Shown piece by piece: positions 1 to 7,547 of a stretch of 64,000 bases of DNA. Below the pieces are notes generated by a model. The model was not told where the DNA came from. It did no database searches and worked only from the letters and a program-made list of their open reading frames with translations. The stretch is from positions 62,001-126,000 of the forward strand of contig JAGXHL010000093.1 of NCBI GenBank assembly GCA_024636215.1, read 5' to 3'. Position 1 is the stretch's first letter, and each line of letters begins with the position of its first letter. The position numbers and the translations under genes were made by a program. This stretch comes from Deltaproteobacteria bacterium (GTDB taxonomy: Bacteria; Desulfobacterota; Desulfuromonadia; Desulfuromonadales; BM103).

Positions 1-575
1 CCATGCTGGTCTGTGAAGCTGCCGGTTACGACGTCATTATTGTTGAAACGGTCGGTGTCGGCCAGTCCGAGATTACCGTTGCCTCCATGGTCGATTTCTT
101 CCTGCTGTTGCAGATCCCCAATGCCGGCGACGAATTGCAGGGGATCAAACGCGGCGTCATGGAGATCGCCGATGCCATCGTCGTCAACAAGGCCGAAGGC
201 GAAAACCGCCCTCGTGCCGAACTGGCGCGACAGCAGTATGCCAATGCATTGCACATGCTCAAGCCGAAGAGTCTCAACTGGCAGGTCCCGGCCCTGCTCT
301 GCAGTGCATTGCAAAATGAAGGGGTTGACGATGTCTGGACAATGATAGAGGATTTCGGAAGACGGATGCGTGAAACAGGCGAACTGCAGAGCAAACGAAA
401 CCTTCAGGCCAGCGACTGGATGTGGACGTTGCTGATGGATGATCTCAAGGAAATGTTCCTCCGCGACCGCAACGTCGAAGCGCTGCTGGGGCAGGTGCAG
501 GACGCTGTTGCCAGTGGCACGACCACACCCAGTGCAGCGGCGCGGAGGTTGCTGGAGGCGTTTAAGAGAATCTAG
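1..575 (+). CDS. meaB: MeaB/ArgK-family GTPase, C-terminal part (5' end outside window)
   Basis: This is the C-terminal 190 or so residues of the G3E GTPase that chaperones adenosylcobalamin-dependent methylmalonyl-CoA mutase. The visible part opens at the Walker B/switch region (ETVGVGQSE), followed by the guanine-recognition segment VVNKAEG, where the family more often has NKAD. Family members are about 310-330 residues, so the P-loop lies upstream of the window. The reading frame is open from base 1 and its first full codon starts at base 3. The next gene is methylmalonyl-CoA epimerase, which fits a propionate/methylmalonyl-CoA cluster. The TAG stop is followed directly by a heptamer repeat array. 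Assignment is firm; only the 5' end is missing. Confidence 0.93.
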   Translation, partial: MLVCEAAGYDVIIVETVGVGQSEITVASMVDFFLLLQIPNAGDELQGIKRGVMEIADAIVVNKAEGENRPRAELARQQYANALHMLKPKSLNWQVPALLCSALQNEGVDDVWTMIEDFGRRMRETGELQSKRNLQASDWMWTLLMDDLKEMFLRDRNVEALLGQVQDAVASGTTTPSAAARRLLEAFKRI

Positions 576-580
576 AATTC

Positions 581-643
581 TGGATTCTGGATTCTGGATT
601 CTGGATTCTGGATTCTGGATTCTGGATTCTGGATTCTGGATTC
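581..643. repeat. Heptanucleotide tandem array, (TGGATTC)x9
   Basis: Nine uninterrupted copies of TGGATTC, with partial units on both sides (AATTC before, TG after), begin 5 bases after the meaB stop codon. The period of 7 is exact. It is one of five heptamer arrays in the window, four of which sit at a stop codon. No gene lies in it, although one reverse frame can be read through it. Confidence 0.97.
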
Positions 644-699
644 TGATCAACATAATTCACAGCATACAAATAATATTCTAACAATCGAGGTAAATAATC

Positions 700-1107
700 A
701 TGCCCAAGAAGATCAGTCACATCGGTATTGCCGTCACCAACATCGATGAAGCCACCCCGTTTTACCGGGATATCCTCGGGATGGAGTTCGAAGGAACCGA
801 AGTGGTCGCCGAGCAGAAGGTCAAGGTTGCTTTCTTCGTTGTTGGTGAGAGTCGCATCGAGTTGCTTGAGCCGACCAGCCCTGATTCGCCGGTTGCCAGG
901 TTTCTGGAAAAGAACGGTCCGGGGGTTCATCACGTGGCTTATGAGGTCGCTGATCTTCAAGAGCGACTATTACAGCTCAAGGCTGAAGGTGTGCGCTTGA
1001 TTGATGAGATCCCGCGCACCGGAGCGCATAGTACGAAGATAGCGTTTCTGCACCCCAAGGCGAGCGGCGGTGTCTTGACCGAGCTTTGTCAGACCGGCGA
1101 TCATTAG
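700..1107 (+). CDS. mce: Methylmalonyl-CoA epimerase (VOC superfamily)
   Basis: This enzyme interconverts (R)- and (S)-methylmalonyl-CoA in propionyl-CoA/succinyl-CoA metabolism. The 135-residue protein has the paired beta-alpha-beta-beta-beta modules of the VOC fold. Likely metal ligands by family alignment are H7 (HIGIAV), E54 (RIELLE), H77 or H78 (GVHHVAYEV) and E128 (LTELCQ). The segment FYRDILGMEFEG is typical of the family. Length matches the usual 130-150 residues. A GAGG-like Shine-Dalgarno precedes the ATG. It follows meaB across the heptamer array, which fits a shared pathway and possibly a shared transcript. Confidence 0.93.
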   Translation: MPKKISHIGIAVTNIDEATPFYRDILGMEFEGTEVVAEQKVKVAFFVVGESRIELLEPTSPDSPVARFLEKNGPGVHHVAYEVADLQERLLQLKAEGVRLIDEIPRTGAHSTKIAFLHPKASGGVLTELCQTGDH

Positions 1108-1215
1108 AGCTTGTAGGCTGGTATTGTGGGGTAGAATAACATCGTTTTATTTATCCCGAATTATTAGGTCGTCTCTAATCTTGTGGATTAAATGCTAGCC
1201 CTCAAGGGTTTGCCC

Positions 1216-1245
1216 TTGACAAATAAAAAACAACGTTTCTATACT
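1216..1245 (+). promoter_or_regulatory. Sigma-70-type promoter for the thioredoxin-like gene
   Basis: A perfect -35 TTGACA (1216-1221) is separated by 18 bp of A-rich sequence from a -10 TATACT (1240-1245). The expected start site is about 35 bases upstream of the TTG start codon at 1286. Read from sequence only. Confidence 0.7.
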
Positions 1246-1285
1246 GCAAAAAGCTGTTCTATTATAAGAAGGGAAAAATCAGGCT

Positions 1286-1834
1286 TTGTCCAATAATCAT
1301 TCAAAATCTGCCCGGTGGCTAGTCTCTGTTGTTATTTTGATGCTTGTTTGTATGGCTCCAGTCTCCGGGTTCGCCATCCAGACAGGTGAGGCGGCTCCTG
1401 ATTTTAAACTGCAATCGCTGACGGGTGAAGAAGTCTCCCTCTCCGATTTCAAGGGCCGTCTGGTTCTGCTCAAGTTGGCAACAACCTGGTGTCCAGCCTG
1501 CAAGCTGTTGACAGCAGAAATAAGAAAAATCGGTACGTTCCTCAAAGAGCAGAATGTTGCTGTTCTGGAAGTTTTTGTTCAGGACAGTGAGAAGATGGTC
1601 CTCGAGTATCTTGGTGATCATCAACCGCCCATGACCTTTCACGCCCTGCTCGATGATGGCCAGGCTTATGACGCCTACAGTGTTTACGCGATCCCGAGAT
1701 TTCTGGTTGTCGATCAAGCTCAGATTGTACGTTTTGACAGCAGTGGTCGCAACGTACTGGCTGACGATATTCGTTCGCTGATTGAAAAGTACAATCATTC
1801 TTTGCCGCAAGGGGCTTCCGGAACCGAAGGCTGA
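1286..1834 (+). CDS. Exported TlpA/ResA-like thioredoxin-fold protein
   Basis: The 182-residue protein has a signal peptide or membrane anchor (positive residues 7-10, hydrophobic core about 11-30, SGFA before IQTG). A redoxin domain starts at about residue 34 (GEAAPDFKLQSLTGEEVSL). The redox centre is WCPAC, Cys79 and Cys82. It probably acts in the periplasm as a thiol-disulphide reductase, for example in cytochrome maturation or protein disulphide reduction; the substrate cannot be told. The start is TTG at 1286, chosen because it keeps the basic signal-peptide N-terminus and has AAGGGA upstream. An ATG at 1340 would remove most of the signal peptide. A strong promoter lies just upstream, so it is probably transcribed alone. 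Confidence 0.8.
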   Translation: MSNNHSKSARWLVSVVILMLVCMAPVSGFAIQTGEAAPDFKLQSLTGEEVSLSDFKGRLVLLKLATTWCPACKLLTAEIRKIGTFLKEQNVAVLEVFVQDSEKMVLEYLGDHQPPMTFHALLDDGQAYDAYSVYAIPRFLVVDQAQIVRFDSSGRNVLADDIRSLIEKYNHSLPQGASGTEG

Positions 1835-2135
1835 ATAGAGTGAACGCTTGTTTGGCTTACACGGTTTGCGTGGAAAAAATGCGACAGTGTGGTTCCCCAA
1901 CAACACCTTGGCCGCTGGTAAAGGATGGAAAAAATAACATTAATTCGACAGCAACGGTAAATAAAGCTTGGAAATGAGCGCTTCTTTGGTTATCTTGTCA
2001 AACATTGGTTAACTTGGCATCATTGTTGAAGTCTTGAACGCAAGTCGGTCTAATGAACATGGTAAAAATGAGCTTTATAAAGCCGTAACGGTTTTAATGG
2101 TGCAATCAAATAATCTTACGAAAGGAGGTCAATGA
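1835..2135. other. Intergenic region, AT-rich, weak sigma-54-like site
   Basis: No convincing coding sequence was found between the thioredoxin-like gene and the small lipoprotein. The only suggestive element is TTGGCAT-N5-TTGAA at 2014-2030. It resembles a -24/-12 promoter but lacks the C of the TTGC element, so I do not claim it. AAAGGAGGT at 2121-2129 is the strong ribosome-binding site of the next gene. Confidence 0.4.
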
Positions 2136-2273
2136 ATGAAGAAGGTTTTTTCCGGAGCACTTGCGGTCATGATGATCCTCTCTTTGGTAGCCTGTGCCGG
2201 AACAAGTGGCGACCAGAAGGTTCGGGTCAAATGTCCTGCCTGTGGTTATGAATTTGATGCACCGACCGAGTAA
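2136..2273 (+). CDS. Small lipoprotein with a CxxC knuckle (45 aa)
   Basis: This short ORF encodes a 45-residue protein. It has a lipoprotein signal with lipobox LVAC (lipidated Cys20) followed by a 25-residue tail containing CPACGYEF, a single CxxC zinc-ribbon-like knuckle. AAAGGAGGT stands 7 bases upstream of this ATG, a near-perfect ribosome-binding site. An overlapping ATG four bases earlier reads a different frame with no signal peptide. It lies 86 bp ahead of the porin gene on the same strand, so the two may be co-transcribed. Function unknown. The CxxC could bind metal or act in thiol exchange at the outer membrane; the second is inference only. Confidence 0.72.
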   Translation: MKKVFSGALAVMMILSLVACAGTSGDQKVRVKCPACGYEFDAPTE

Positions 2274-2359
2274 TATCTAATTAGGATTTAAAAGGCTTGG
2301 CTCACTGTGGTAGTGGGTTCAGGTTGTAACTGAGGTAAAAACATTCAGGAGGCAAAAAG

Positions 2360-3541
2360 ATGAAATTGTTAAAAGTTTTGGTAGTAACATTGGTTATGGC
2401 GGCCATGGTGACCCCGGTCATTGCGGAAGATCGTCTTAGCCTGAGCGGCGAAATGCGTGTCCGTGGCTGGCACACCGATTATGACTTTGATGGCGACACC
2501 GACGACAGCACTGAGACCTGGGCTGACCAGCGTCTGCGTATCGGTGGCAAGATCGCCGTTGCTGAAGGCGTCAGCATCACCTTCCGTACTGACATCACCG
2601 AGTCCGACTGGGGTCGTCCTGGTTTTGGCTCTGGTCGTTCGGGTGCTGCTCAGCAGTGGGACCGCGCTCACATCGACCTGACCAAGGGTAACTTCCACAT
2701 CCGCGTCGGTCAGCAGTATGTGGCTTACGGCTTGACTTATGCGATTGACTCTCAGGACAACGGTATTGCCGTTGACTACAAGTTCGGCAATGTTCCTTTC
2801 AACGCTTTCGTGCTCATGGACGACAACAACGAAGTAGACGGCCAGCACAATGGTGACCTGGCTGCAGAAGCCGATGCATTCCTCTACGGCGCTAAAGTTG
2901 CTCCCCAGTTGGGTAGCGTGGGGACCCAGTTCTTCGTTGGCGGTTTCAATGACGGCGGCGACGTGGACGTGTACCTGGTTGGTGCTAACATGAGTGCTGA
3001 CCTCGGTGGCCTTAAGTTGGCCGGTGAAATTGATTTCTTCGACGGTGAGGTTTCACCAACCGTAGACGCTTTCGGTGCCCAGGTCCTGCTCGACGCTTCC
3101 ATGGCTGCTAGCGATGCTCTGACCGTCGGCGCTCAGTTCCTGTACGCTACTGGCGACGACCAGGACGTTCAGGTCACCAGCCTCGGCAACGGTTTCGGCG
3201 GTTGGGACCCCATCTTTGATGTCGGTACATCCCTGAGCAACGAGCAGATCACCCTCGGTAGCCCATTTGATTTCTCCGGCGCTAGTGCTGGTGTTATCGG
3301 TGGTCGTCTCTACTCCAGCGTCAAGCTGGGTGCTGCAACCCTCTCTGGTTCGGCTGCTTACCTCGAGACAGAGGAAGACGAGTTTGCTGATGCTGATGTT
3401 GTCGCCCTTGCTGCTGGTCTGGTTTACCCGGTTATGGAGAACACCAGCTTCCAGGTTCAGCTCCAGTACTCTGACGGCGAATTCAACGACTCAGATTTCG
3501 ATGCATTCGAAGCAGGTACAGGCCTGTTCGTGAAATTCTAA
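2360..3541 (+). CDS. Outer-membrane beta-barrel porin
   Basis: The 393-residue protein has a clean signal peptide (1-22, cut after VIA). The rest is alternating amphipathic strands rich in Gly, Asp and aromatic residues, ending in a C-terminal Phe (LFVKF), the BAM recognition signature. It resembles the single-barrel porins abundant in Desulfuromonas and Geobacter outer membranes, likely a passive channel for small solutes. The ribosome-binding site AGGAGG is 8 bases from the ATG. Codon use is strongly biased to C/G-ending codons, suggesting high expression. An intrinsic terminator follows within 40 bases. Substrate specificity cannot be read. Confidence 0.82.
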   Translation: MKLLKVLVVTLVMAAMVTPVIAEDRLSLSGEMRVRGWHTDYDFDGDTDDSTETWADQRLRIGGKIAVAEGVSITFRTDITESDWGRPGFGSGRSGAAQQWDRAHIDLTKGNFHIRVGQQYVAYGLTYAIDSQDNGIAVDYKFGNVPFNAFVLMDDNNEVDGQHNGDLAAEADAFLYGAKVAPQLGSVGTQFFVGGFNDGGDVDVYLVGANMSADLGGLKLAGEIDFFDGEVSPTVDAFGAQVLLDASMAASDALTVGAQFLYATGDDQDVQVTSLGNGFGGWDPIFDVGTSLSNEQITLGSPFDFSGASAGVIGGRLYSSVKLGAATLSGSAAYLETEEDEFADADVVALAAGLVYPVMENTSFQVQLQYSDGEFNDSDFDAFEAGTGLFVKF

Positions 3542-3578
3542 GATTCTCTTCGAGAATTCTTGAATCACACTTTAGAGA

Positions 3579-3608
3579 GCCCACTGCGATAGCAGTGGGC
3601 TTTCTTTA
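3579..3608 (+). terminator. Intrinsic terminator of the porin gene
   Basis: A 9-bp perfect stem (GCCCACTGC / GCAGTGGGC) with a 4-base loop is followed by TTTCTTTATT. Confidence 0.9.
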
Positions 3609-3696
3609 TTTGAAGCTTTCTATTTCTTCTGAAAACCGTTAAAATACACACTGCAATGAGCTCTAATCTCACGATGAACCTGCCATAGGAAATCTT

Positions 3697-5418
3697 ATGA
3701 AATCTGTTGTAACCCTGCTGCTGTCGATTTTTATCTGTTGGCCTTTCTCTGCACTGGCCGAGCTGCCTGAAGAGATTACTGCCGATTTTGCCGTGCTCAG
3801 CGGCACCGTGGTTATGCCGATCAACGATGAGTACATTGTCGATCTCGATGATCGCAACAATCTGAATATCGGCGATATCCTGACGGTTGTAGCGCCCGGC
3901 AAAAAGATCCTTCATCCTGAGACGGGTAAGGTGCTCGGTACTATTGATGATGTGCTTGGCTTTCTTCAGGTGACCCGCATCTATTCCGGTTATTCCTACG
4001 CCAGGGTCTTAAGTGAAAATCTGTCGCCGGAAAATGGTGCGCCTGTCAGGCGCTTCGAGCAGGTGCCTGCGCTGTTTGTTGACAACACGCAAGCTGCCGC
4101 CGGGTTGGCGGGTCAGATCAAGGTCGACCTGCCTCAGTTTGCCTGGCTGACCTCCGGCGAAGCTAAACGTGCTCTTCTGACCTTCACCCTTGAAGAGAAG
4201 AGCCTCACTATCAGCAACCAACAGGGTGAACAGCTGCACAATTATGGGGTGACCGGAGATGAACAACTGGTCAAATCTTCCGCAAGGAGTTCCGGACGTC
4301 CTGTCACAGGCCACGCAAAACCCAAGCCGAAGATGCTGCAGCAACTCGCCAACAATGTCATGGGCACTTTCGGCGCAACCAGCGAGAGCCGTTTTGCGGA
4401 AATGGATGAAGCCATTATTCGTCAGAAGCAGCTGGATCGGGAGGGGATCTGGATGGGGCCGAGCCTGACTGGCCGCGCAAGCGCTCTCACGGTCGCCGAC
4501 CTGGATGGTGACGGGCAGCAGGAGATAGCTGTTGTTCTCAATAACAAGCTTCTGGTCGCGCGTATCGTCGACGACGAATTCACCGAAGTGGCAGAAGTCG
4601 AGCTGCCGATCCGATTGCAGATCCTGACTCTGGATGCTGTCGATCTGGATGGCAATGGTCGCGCAGAACTCTACCTGTCCGCATTAAATAAATATGATGC
4701 AGAGTCTTTGGTGGTCGAATTTACCGGTGAAAGTTACGAAATCTCGATCAGGAATATTCGCTGGCTGTTCCGCGCTATTGCCTTTCCGGATCAAAAAGGA
4801 GCCACCCTGTTTGCGCAGAGAAAAACCAAGGCGGTCGACCCCTTCTATGGCAAAATATTCCATGTCAAACGCGAAGGTGTCGAATTGATTAAAGGTGATG
4901 AAGTGCCACTGCCCAGGAATCTGAACATTTTCAATTTCCTGCCCTTTATGGACGAAAAGCAGCAACTCAACTATGCGTATCTGAGTCAGGGCGACTACCT
5001 CAAGGTGGTTTCGGGAGAAAATGATACTCTTTGGGAGTCCGCTGACTATTTTGGTGGCTCGGATACTTGTTACATGCCCCGTGCCGAATTCAGGGATGAA
5101 ATGTTGCCCCCCAACTGTGTTCCCCCACGGATGGTTTTGATGTCCGGCGGTGAAATCCTGGTTGCCCAGAACGAAGGTCAACGGCTGGTGAAAAGGTTGA
5201 GCCAGTTCAAACGCAGCCGCCTGGTCGCTTTGGATTGGGACGGCTACTCATTGTTGGAAAGCTGGCGGACGGCCAGCCAGGCCGGCTACCTTGCTGATTA
5301 CGCGGTCGCCGATGCCGATAATGACGGCAGTCCTGAGCTGGTCCAGGCGGTCAGGTTCAGAAACAAGGGTGTGATAGAGGATGCCAGGTCGTCTGTTGTG
5401 ACCTATGAGCTTGAATAA
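3697..5418 (+). CDS. Exported FG-GAP/VCBS-like repeat protein of unknown function
   Basis: The 573-residue protein has a signal peptide (about 1-21, ending SALA). An N-terminal domain (about 25-125) resembles the C-terminal domain of FlgT-type proteins (a run through NIGDILTVVAPGKK and LHPETGKVLG). The rest is a probable beta-propeller with calcium-binding FG-GAP-like loops: VADLDGDGQQE, VDLDGNGRAE and ADADNDGSPE. Such proteins usually bind ligands outside the cell or in the periplasm. The start ATG has AGGAAAT 5 bases upstream. It is a stand-alone gene facing the convergent sigma/anti-sigma operon. No enzymatic motif was seen, so I give no function. Confidence 0.7.
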   Translation: MKSVVTLLLSIFICWPFSALAELPEEITADFAVLSGTVVMPINDEYIVDLDDRNNLNIGDILTVVAPGKKILHPETGKVLGTIDDVLGFLQVTRIYSGYSYARVLSENLSPENGAPVRRFEQVPALFVDNTQAAAGLAGQIKVDLPQFAWLTSGEAKRALLTFTLEEKSLTISNQQGEQLHNYGVTGDEQLVKSSARSSGRPVTGHAKPKPKMLQQLANNVMGTFGATSESRFAEMDEAIIRQKQLDREGIWMGPSLTGRASALTVADLDGDGQQEIAVVLNNKLLVARIVDDEFTEVAEVELPIRLQILTLDAVDLDGNGRAELYLSALNKYDAESLVVEFTGESYEISIRNIRWLFRAIAFPDQKGATLFAQRKTKAVDPFYGKIFHVKREGVELIKGDEVPLPRNLNIFNFLPFMDEKQQLNYAYLSQGDYLKVVSGENDTLWESADYFGGSDTCYMPRAEFRDEMLPPNCVPPRMVLMSGGEILVAQNEGQRLVKRLSQFKRSRLVALDWDGYSLLESWRTASQAGYLADYAVADADNDGSPELVQAVRFRNKGVIEDARSSVVTYELE

Positions 5419-5492
5419 GATGGCAGCAATCAAAGACTTACGGGAGGGCCGGAGATTTCCGGCCCTTTTGGTGAAGGCAAGACAAATAATGC

Positions 5493-5963
5493 TTACTCAT
5501 CCCGGAAATAACGCCGCTGAAGCTCCTTGCGACGCCGCTCCCTTTCTTCCGGGGCTAAGTCGCGCAGTTGGTGAAGCTCTTGCCGTAACTCTTGTTGTTC
5601 CCGGTCTGGCAATTCCTTAAGCTTGCGATAGGTCCCACGCATGCGCTCGCGTTCCTCCGGATCCATATCCTGCCAGCGATTAAACTTCTTCTGCATCTGC
5701 TGGCGCTCTTCGGGGGGGAGATCACGGTAAGTTTGCCATCGCTTCTGCAGACGCTCCTGTTTCTCCTCCGGCAAACTTTTAAAGATCTCATAGCGATCAC
5801 GCATCATCTGCTGCTCATTCTGAGGCAGGCCTTGCCACCACTGTTGCAGGTTGCCTTTGTCAGCAAACTTGCCCTGATCTTTCTTCGCCAGCACAGGATT
5901 GGCCGTAAGACAGGCCAAGGCCAGCAGGATCATGACTTTTTGTACATAGTTTTTTCTTAACAT
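5493..5963 (-). CDS. DUF3106-like periplasmic protein
   Basis: The 156-residue protein has a signal peptide (MLRKNYVQ start, cut near VLAKK). It continues with a highly charged helical domain of repeated modules such as LPPEERQQM, DPEERERM and LAPEERERR, as in DUF3106 proteins. I chose the ATG at 5963 because GAGGGAG lies 6 bases upstream and the longer frame reads into the anti-sigma gene. The upstream anti-sigma TGA stop is separated from this ATG by one base, implying translational coupling. As third gene of an ECF sigma/anti-sigma operon it may help sense envelope stress, somewhat like CpxP or Spy in composition. That role is inference. Confidence 0.72.
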   Translation of the reverse strand: MLRKNYVQKVMILLALACLTANPVLAKKDQGKFADKGNLQQWWQGLPQNEQQMMRDRYEIFKSLPEEKQERLQKRWQTYRDLPPEERQQMQKKFNRWQDMDPEERERMRGTYRKLKELPDREQQELRQELHQLRDLAPEERERRRKELQRRYFRDE

Positions 5964-5964
5964 G

Positions 5965-6417
5965 TCAAACTCCCTCGATCTGGCTAAGCAGTTCCAATTC
6001 CTGCAACAGTTCCAAATCCTCAAGAAAATCGATATCGGACATCTCCTGGCCAGGGTTATCTGCCAGTGATGCCAGGTTGACTCGGGACGTTAGCTGTGGC
6101 GGCTCTTGAGGGCTCCAGAAGGTGATAGTGAGGAGCAACGCAACACCGGCGACTGCGGTCGTGCCGATGGCTGGCAACCAGTGCTTACGGGTAGGCTTGA
6201 GCCGTTCCGAAATGCGAGCCGCCATACGTGTTCCGGCGTATGGGTCGATCTGCTGTGTCAAGTCCGGAAGGGCAGCTAACTCTTTGCCTAGAGAGTTGAG
6301 ACGCTCCTCACATGCGGGACAATTAGCCAGATGCAAGCTTTCTTCGCTCGTCACCGAAAACTCTTGATAATAATGCAGGATCAGATCCTGTTCACTCAAA
6401 CAATGCTTGTTATTCAT
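5965..6417 (-). CDS. Membrane anti-sigma factor with zinc-finger (ZAS-like) domain
   Basis: The 150-residue protein has an N-terminal cytoplasmic anti-sigma domain with HxxxCxxC (HLANCPAC). One transmembrane helix (about residues 82-102, AIGTTAVAGVALLLTITF) and an acidic periplasmic tail rich in Leu/Glu follow. It should bind and restrain the ECF sigma factor encoded just upstream. The ATG at 6417 overlaps the end of the sigma gene by 8 bases and has GAGGGATATC before it. A longer in-frame ATG at 6438 lies further inside the sigma gene. The spacing shows a coupled sigma-anti-sigma pair. Confidence 0.85.
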   Translation of the reverse strand: MNNKHCLSEQDLILHYYQEFSVTSEESLHLANCPACEERLNSLGKELAALPDLTQQIDPYAGTRMAARISERLKPTRKHWLPAIGTTAVAGVALLLTITFWSPQEPPQLTSRVNLASLADNPGQEMSDIDFLEDLELLQELELLSQIEGV

Positions 6418-7054
6418 GATATCCCTCGCGATATTCACTCAGGTCTTTGCGTAATTGTGTCACGGCTCGATGCAGGTGTGCTTTAACGGTTCCGGTTTCC
6501 AATCCGAGATGTGCGGCGATCTCTTTCAGCGCCAGCCCTTCGTAGTGCCGCAAGGTGAAAATGACCTGCTGACGCGCTGAAAGCTTTTGCAAGCTTCGTC
6601 TTAACGCGCGCATCGCCTCCTGTGACTGGAATTCTTGTCCTGGATCCTGACGATTATCGCGCGCCAGCTCCACAGGATCGGCAGATTCGTTGTCATGACG
6701 AAAGAAGAAGACTTTGCGCTTGATGCGTTCCCTGCGCAGAAAATCAATGGCCAGCCGGGTTGTCGTCCGATAAAGCCAGGTACCGATCAGGCTGTCGCCT
6801 CGAAAATCAGGCAGCGATCGATGCAGTCGTAAAAAAGCTTCCTGCGCCAGTTCCTCGGCATCTTCACGGCTGCCGATCAGTCGCCAGGCCAGCCCGACTA
6901 CTTTGCCGGTATGCTCCTTAACGAGTTCCTCGAAACCGGATTCGTCACCCTTGCGGATTCTCTCCAGCAGCAACTGTTCATTGGTACCGGTCATTTTTCG
7001 AGAGTAGCCGCTCTCTATGGGGCTGTCAACGATCACCGCCGAAGTTATAGGCAC
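6410..7054 (-). CDS. ECF (RpoE-type) RNA polymerase sigma factor
   Basis: The 214-residue protein has sigma region 2 (about 30-105, with LAQEAFLRLHRSLPDFRG and WLYRTTTRLAIDFLRR) and region 4 (about 150-205, SARQQVIFTLRHYEGLALKE and ETGTVKAHLHRAV). It directs RNA polymerase to promoters of an envelope or stress regulon. The GTG at 7054 is chosen because GAGGAG stands 7-10 bases upstream. The internal ATG at 6994 lacks a ribosome-binding site. The gene heads an operon with anti-sigma and DUF3106-like genes. A probable ECF-type promoter lies upstream and suggests autoregulation. Confidence 0.9.
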   Translation of the reverse strand: MPITSAVIVDSPIESGYSRKMTGTNEQLLLERIRKGDESGFEELVKEHTGKVVGLAWRLIGSREDAEELAQEAFLRLHRSLPDFRGDSLIGTWLYRTTTRLAIDFLRRERIKRKVFFFRHDNESADPVELARDNRQDPGQEFQSQEAMRALRRSLQKLSARQQVIFTLRHYEGLALKEIAAHLGLETGTVKAHLHRAVTQLRKDLSEYREGYHE

Positions 7055-7086
7055 CTGCTTCTCCTCTGAATGTCGATGTTTGCATA

Positions 7087-7116
7087 CTTAGACGATGCAT
7101 TTACGAAACGGTTTAC
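7087..7116 (-). promoter_or_regulatory. Candidate ECF-type autoregulatory promoter
   Basis: On the minus strand GTAAACC is separated by about 15 bases from CGTCTAAG, roughly 35 bases upstream of the sigma-factor start. The pair resembles the AAC-type -35 and GTCTAA-type -10 of ECF sigma promoters. A match elsewhere in the genome would be needed to confirm it. Confidence 0.45.
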
Positions 7117-7214
7117 AATTCTCTTATTAGGGGCGTTATTGCCACAAAGCATGCGCAAAGCAGCGAGCGGGCGTGGGGAAACCCTATCTCACGCAAAGTT
7201 CGCTATTTAAGGGC

Positions 7215-7263
7215 AAGAACCAAGAACCAAGAACCAAGAGCCAAGAACCTTGAACCTTGAACC
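7215..7263. repeat. Heptamer array, AAGAACC/TTGAACC x7
   Basis: Seven in-phase 7-base units: AAGAACC three times, AAGAGCC, AAGAACC, then TTGAACC twice. It lies in the gap between the sigma operon and pepF, the only one of the five arrays not touching a stop codon. Confidence 0.93.
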
Positions 7264-7270
7264 TTTGTTT

Positions 7271-7498
7271 TCTGATTTACTTGGCGCACTTTGCGGACTT
7301 GAGGGAGCGTAGCGAGCGGGCGTGATAAACCCTTATCTCACGCAAAGTTCGCAAGGTTCGCTATTTAAGACCAAGACCCTTAGACCTTTTTTCTGGTTTA
7401 CTTCGCGCACTTTGCGGACTTGAGGGAGCGCAGCGAGCGGGCGTGATAAAATCTTATCTCACGCAAAGTTCGCAAAGTTCGCAATTTAAGACCAAGAC
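7271..7498. repeat. Two direct repeats of ~107 bp (third partial copy at 7160-7212)
   Basis: Units at about 7271-7377 and 7392-7498 are nearly identical at an offset of 121. A half copy (AGCGAGCGGGCGTG through the ACGCAAAGTTCGC segment) lies at 7160-7212. Each full unit holds facing arms CACTTTGCG and CGCAAAGT about 44 bases apart, so it could fold. Together with the heptamer array these fill the 493-bp gap 7055-7547, which otherwise holds only the sigma promoter. No ORF in this gap is credible. Confidence 0.85.
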
Positions 7499-7547
7499 GG
7501 CGATTTTTTGCGTTAATATTGCAAGCACTCTATATGAAGGAGGAGCA

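Noticed and set aside
2014..2030. Sigma-54 promoter upstream of the small lipoprotein
   Set aside because: TTGGCAT-N5-TTGAA lacks the invariant GC of the -12 element.
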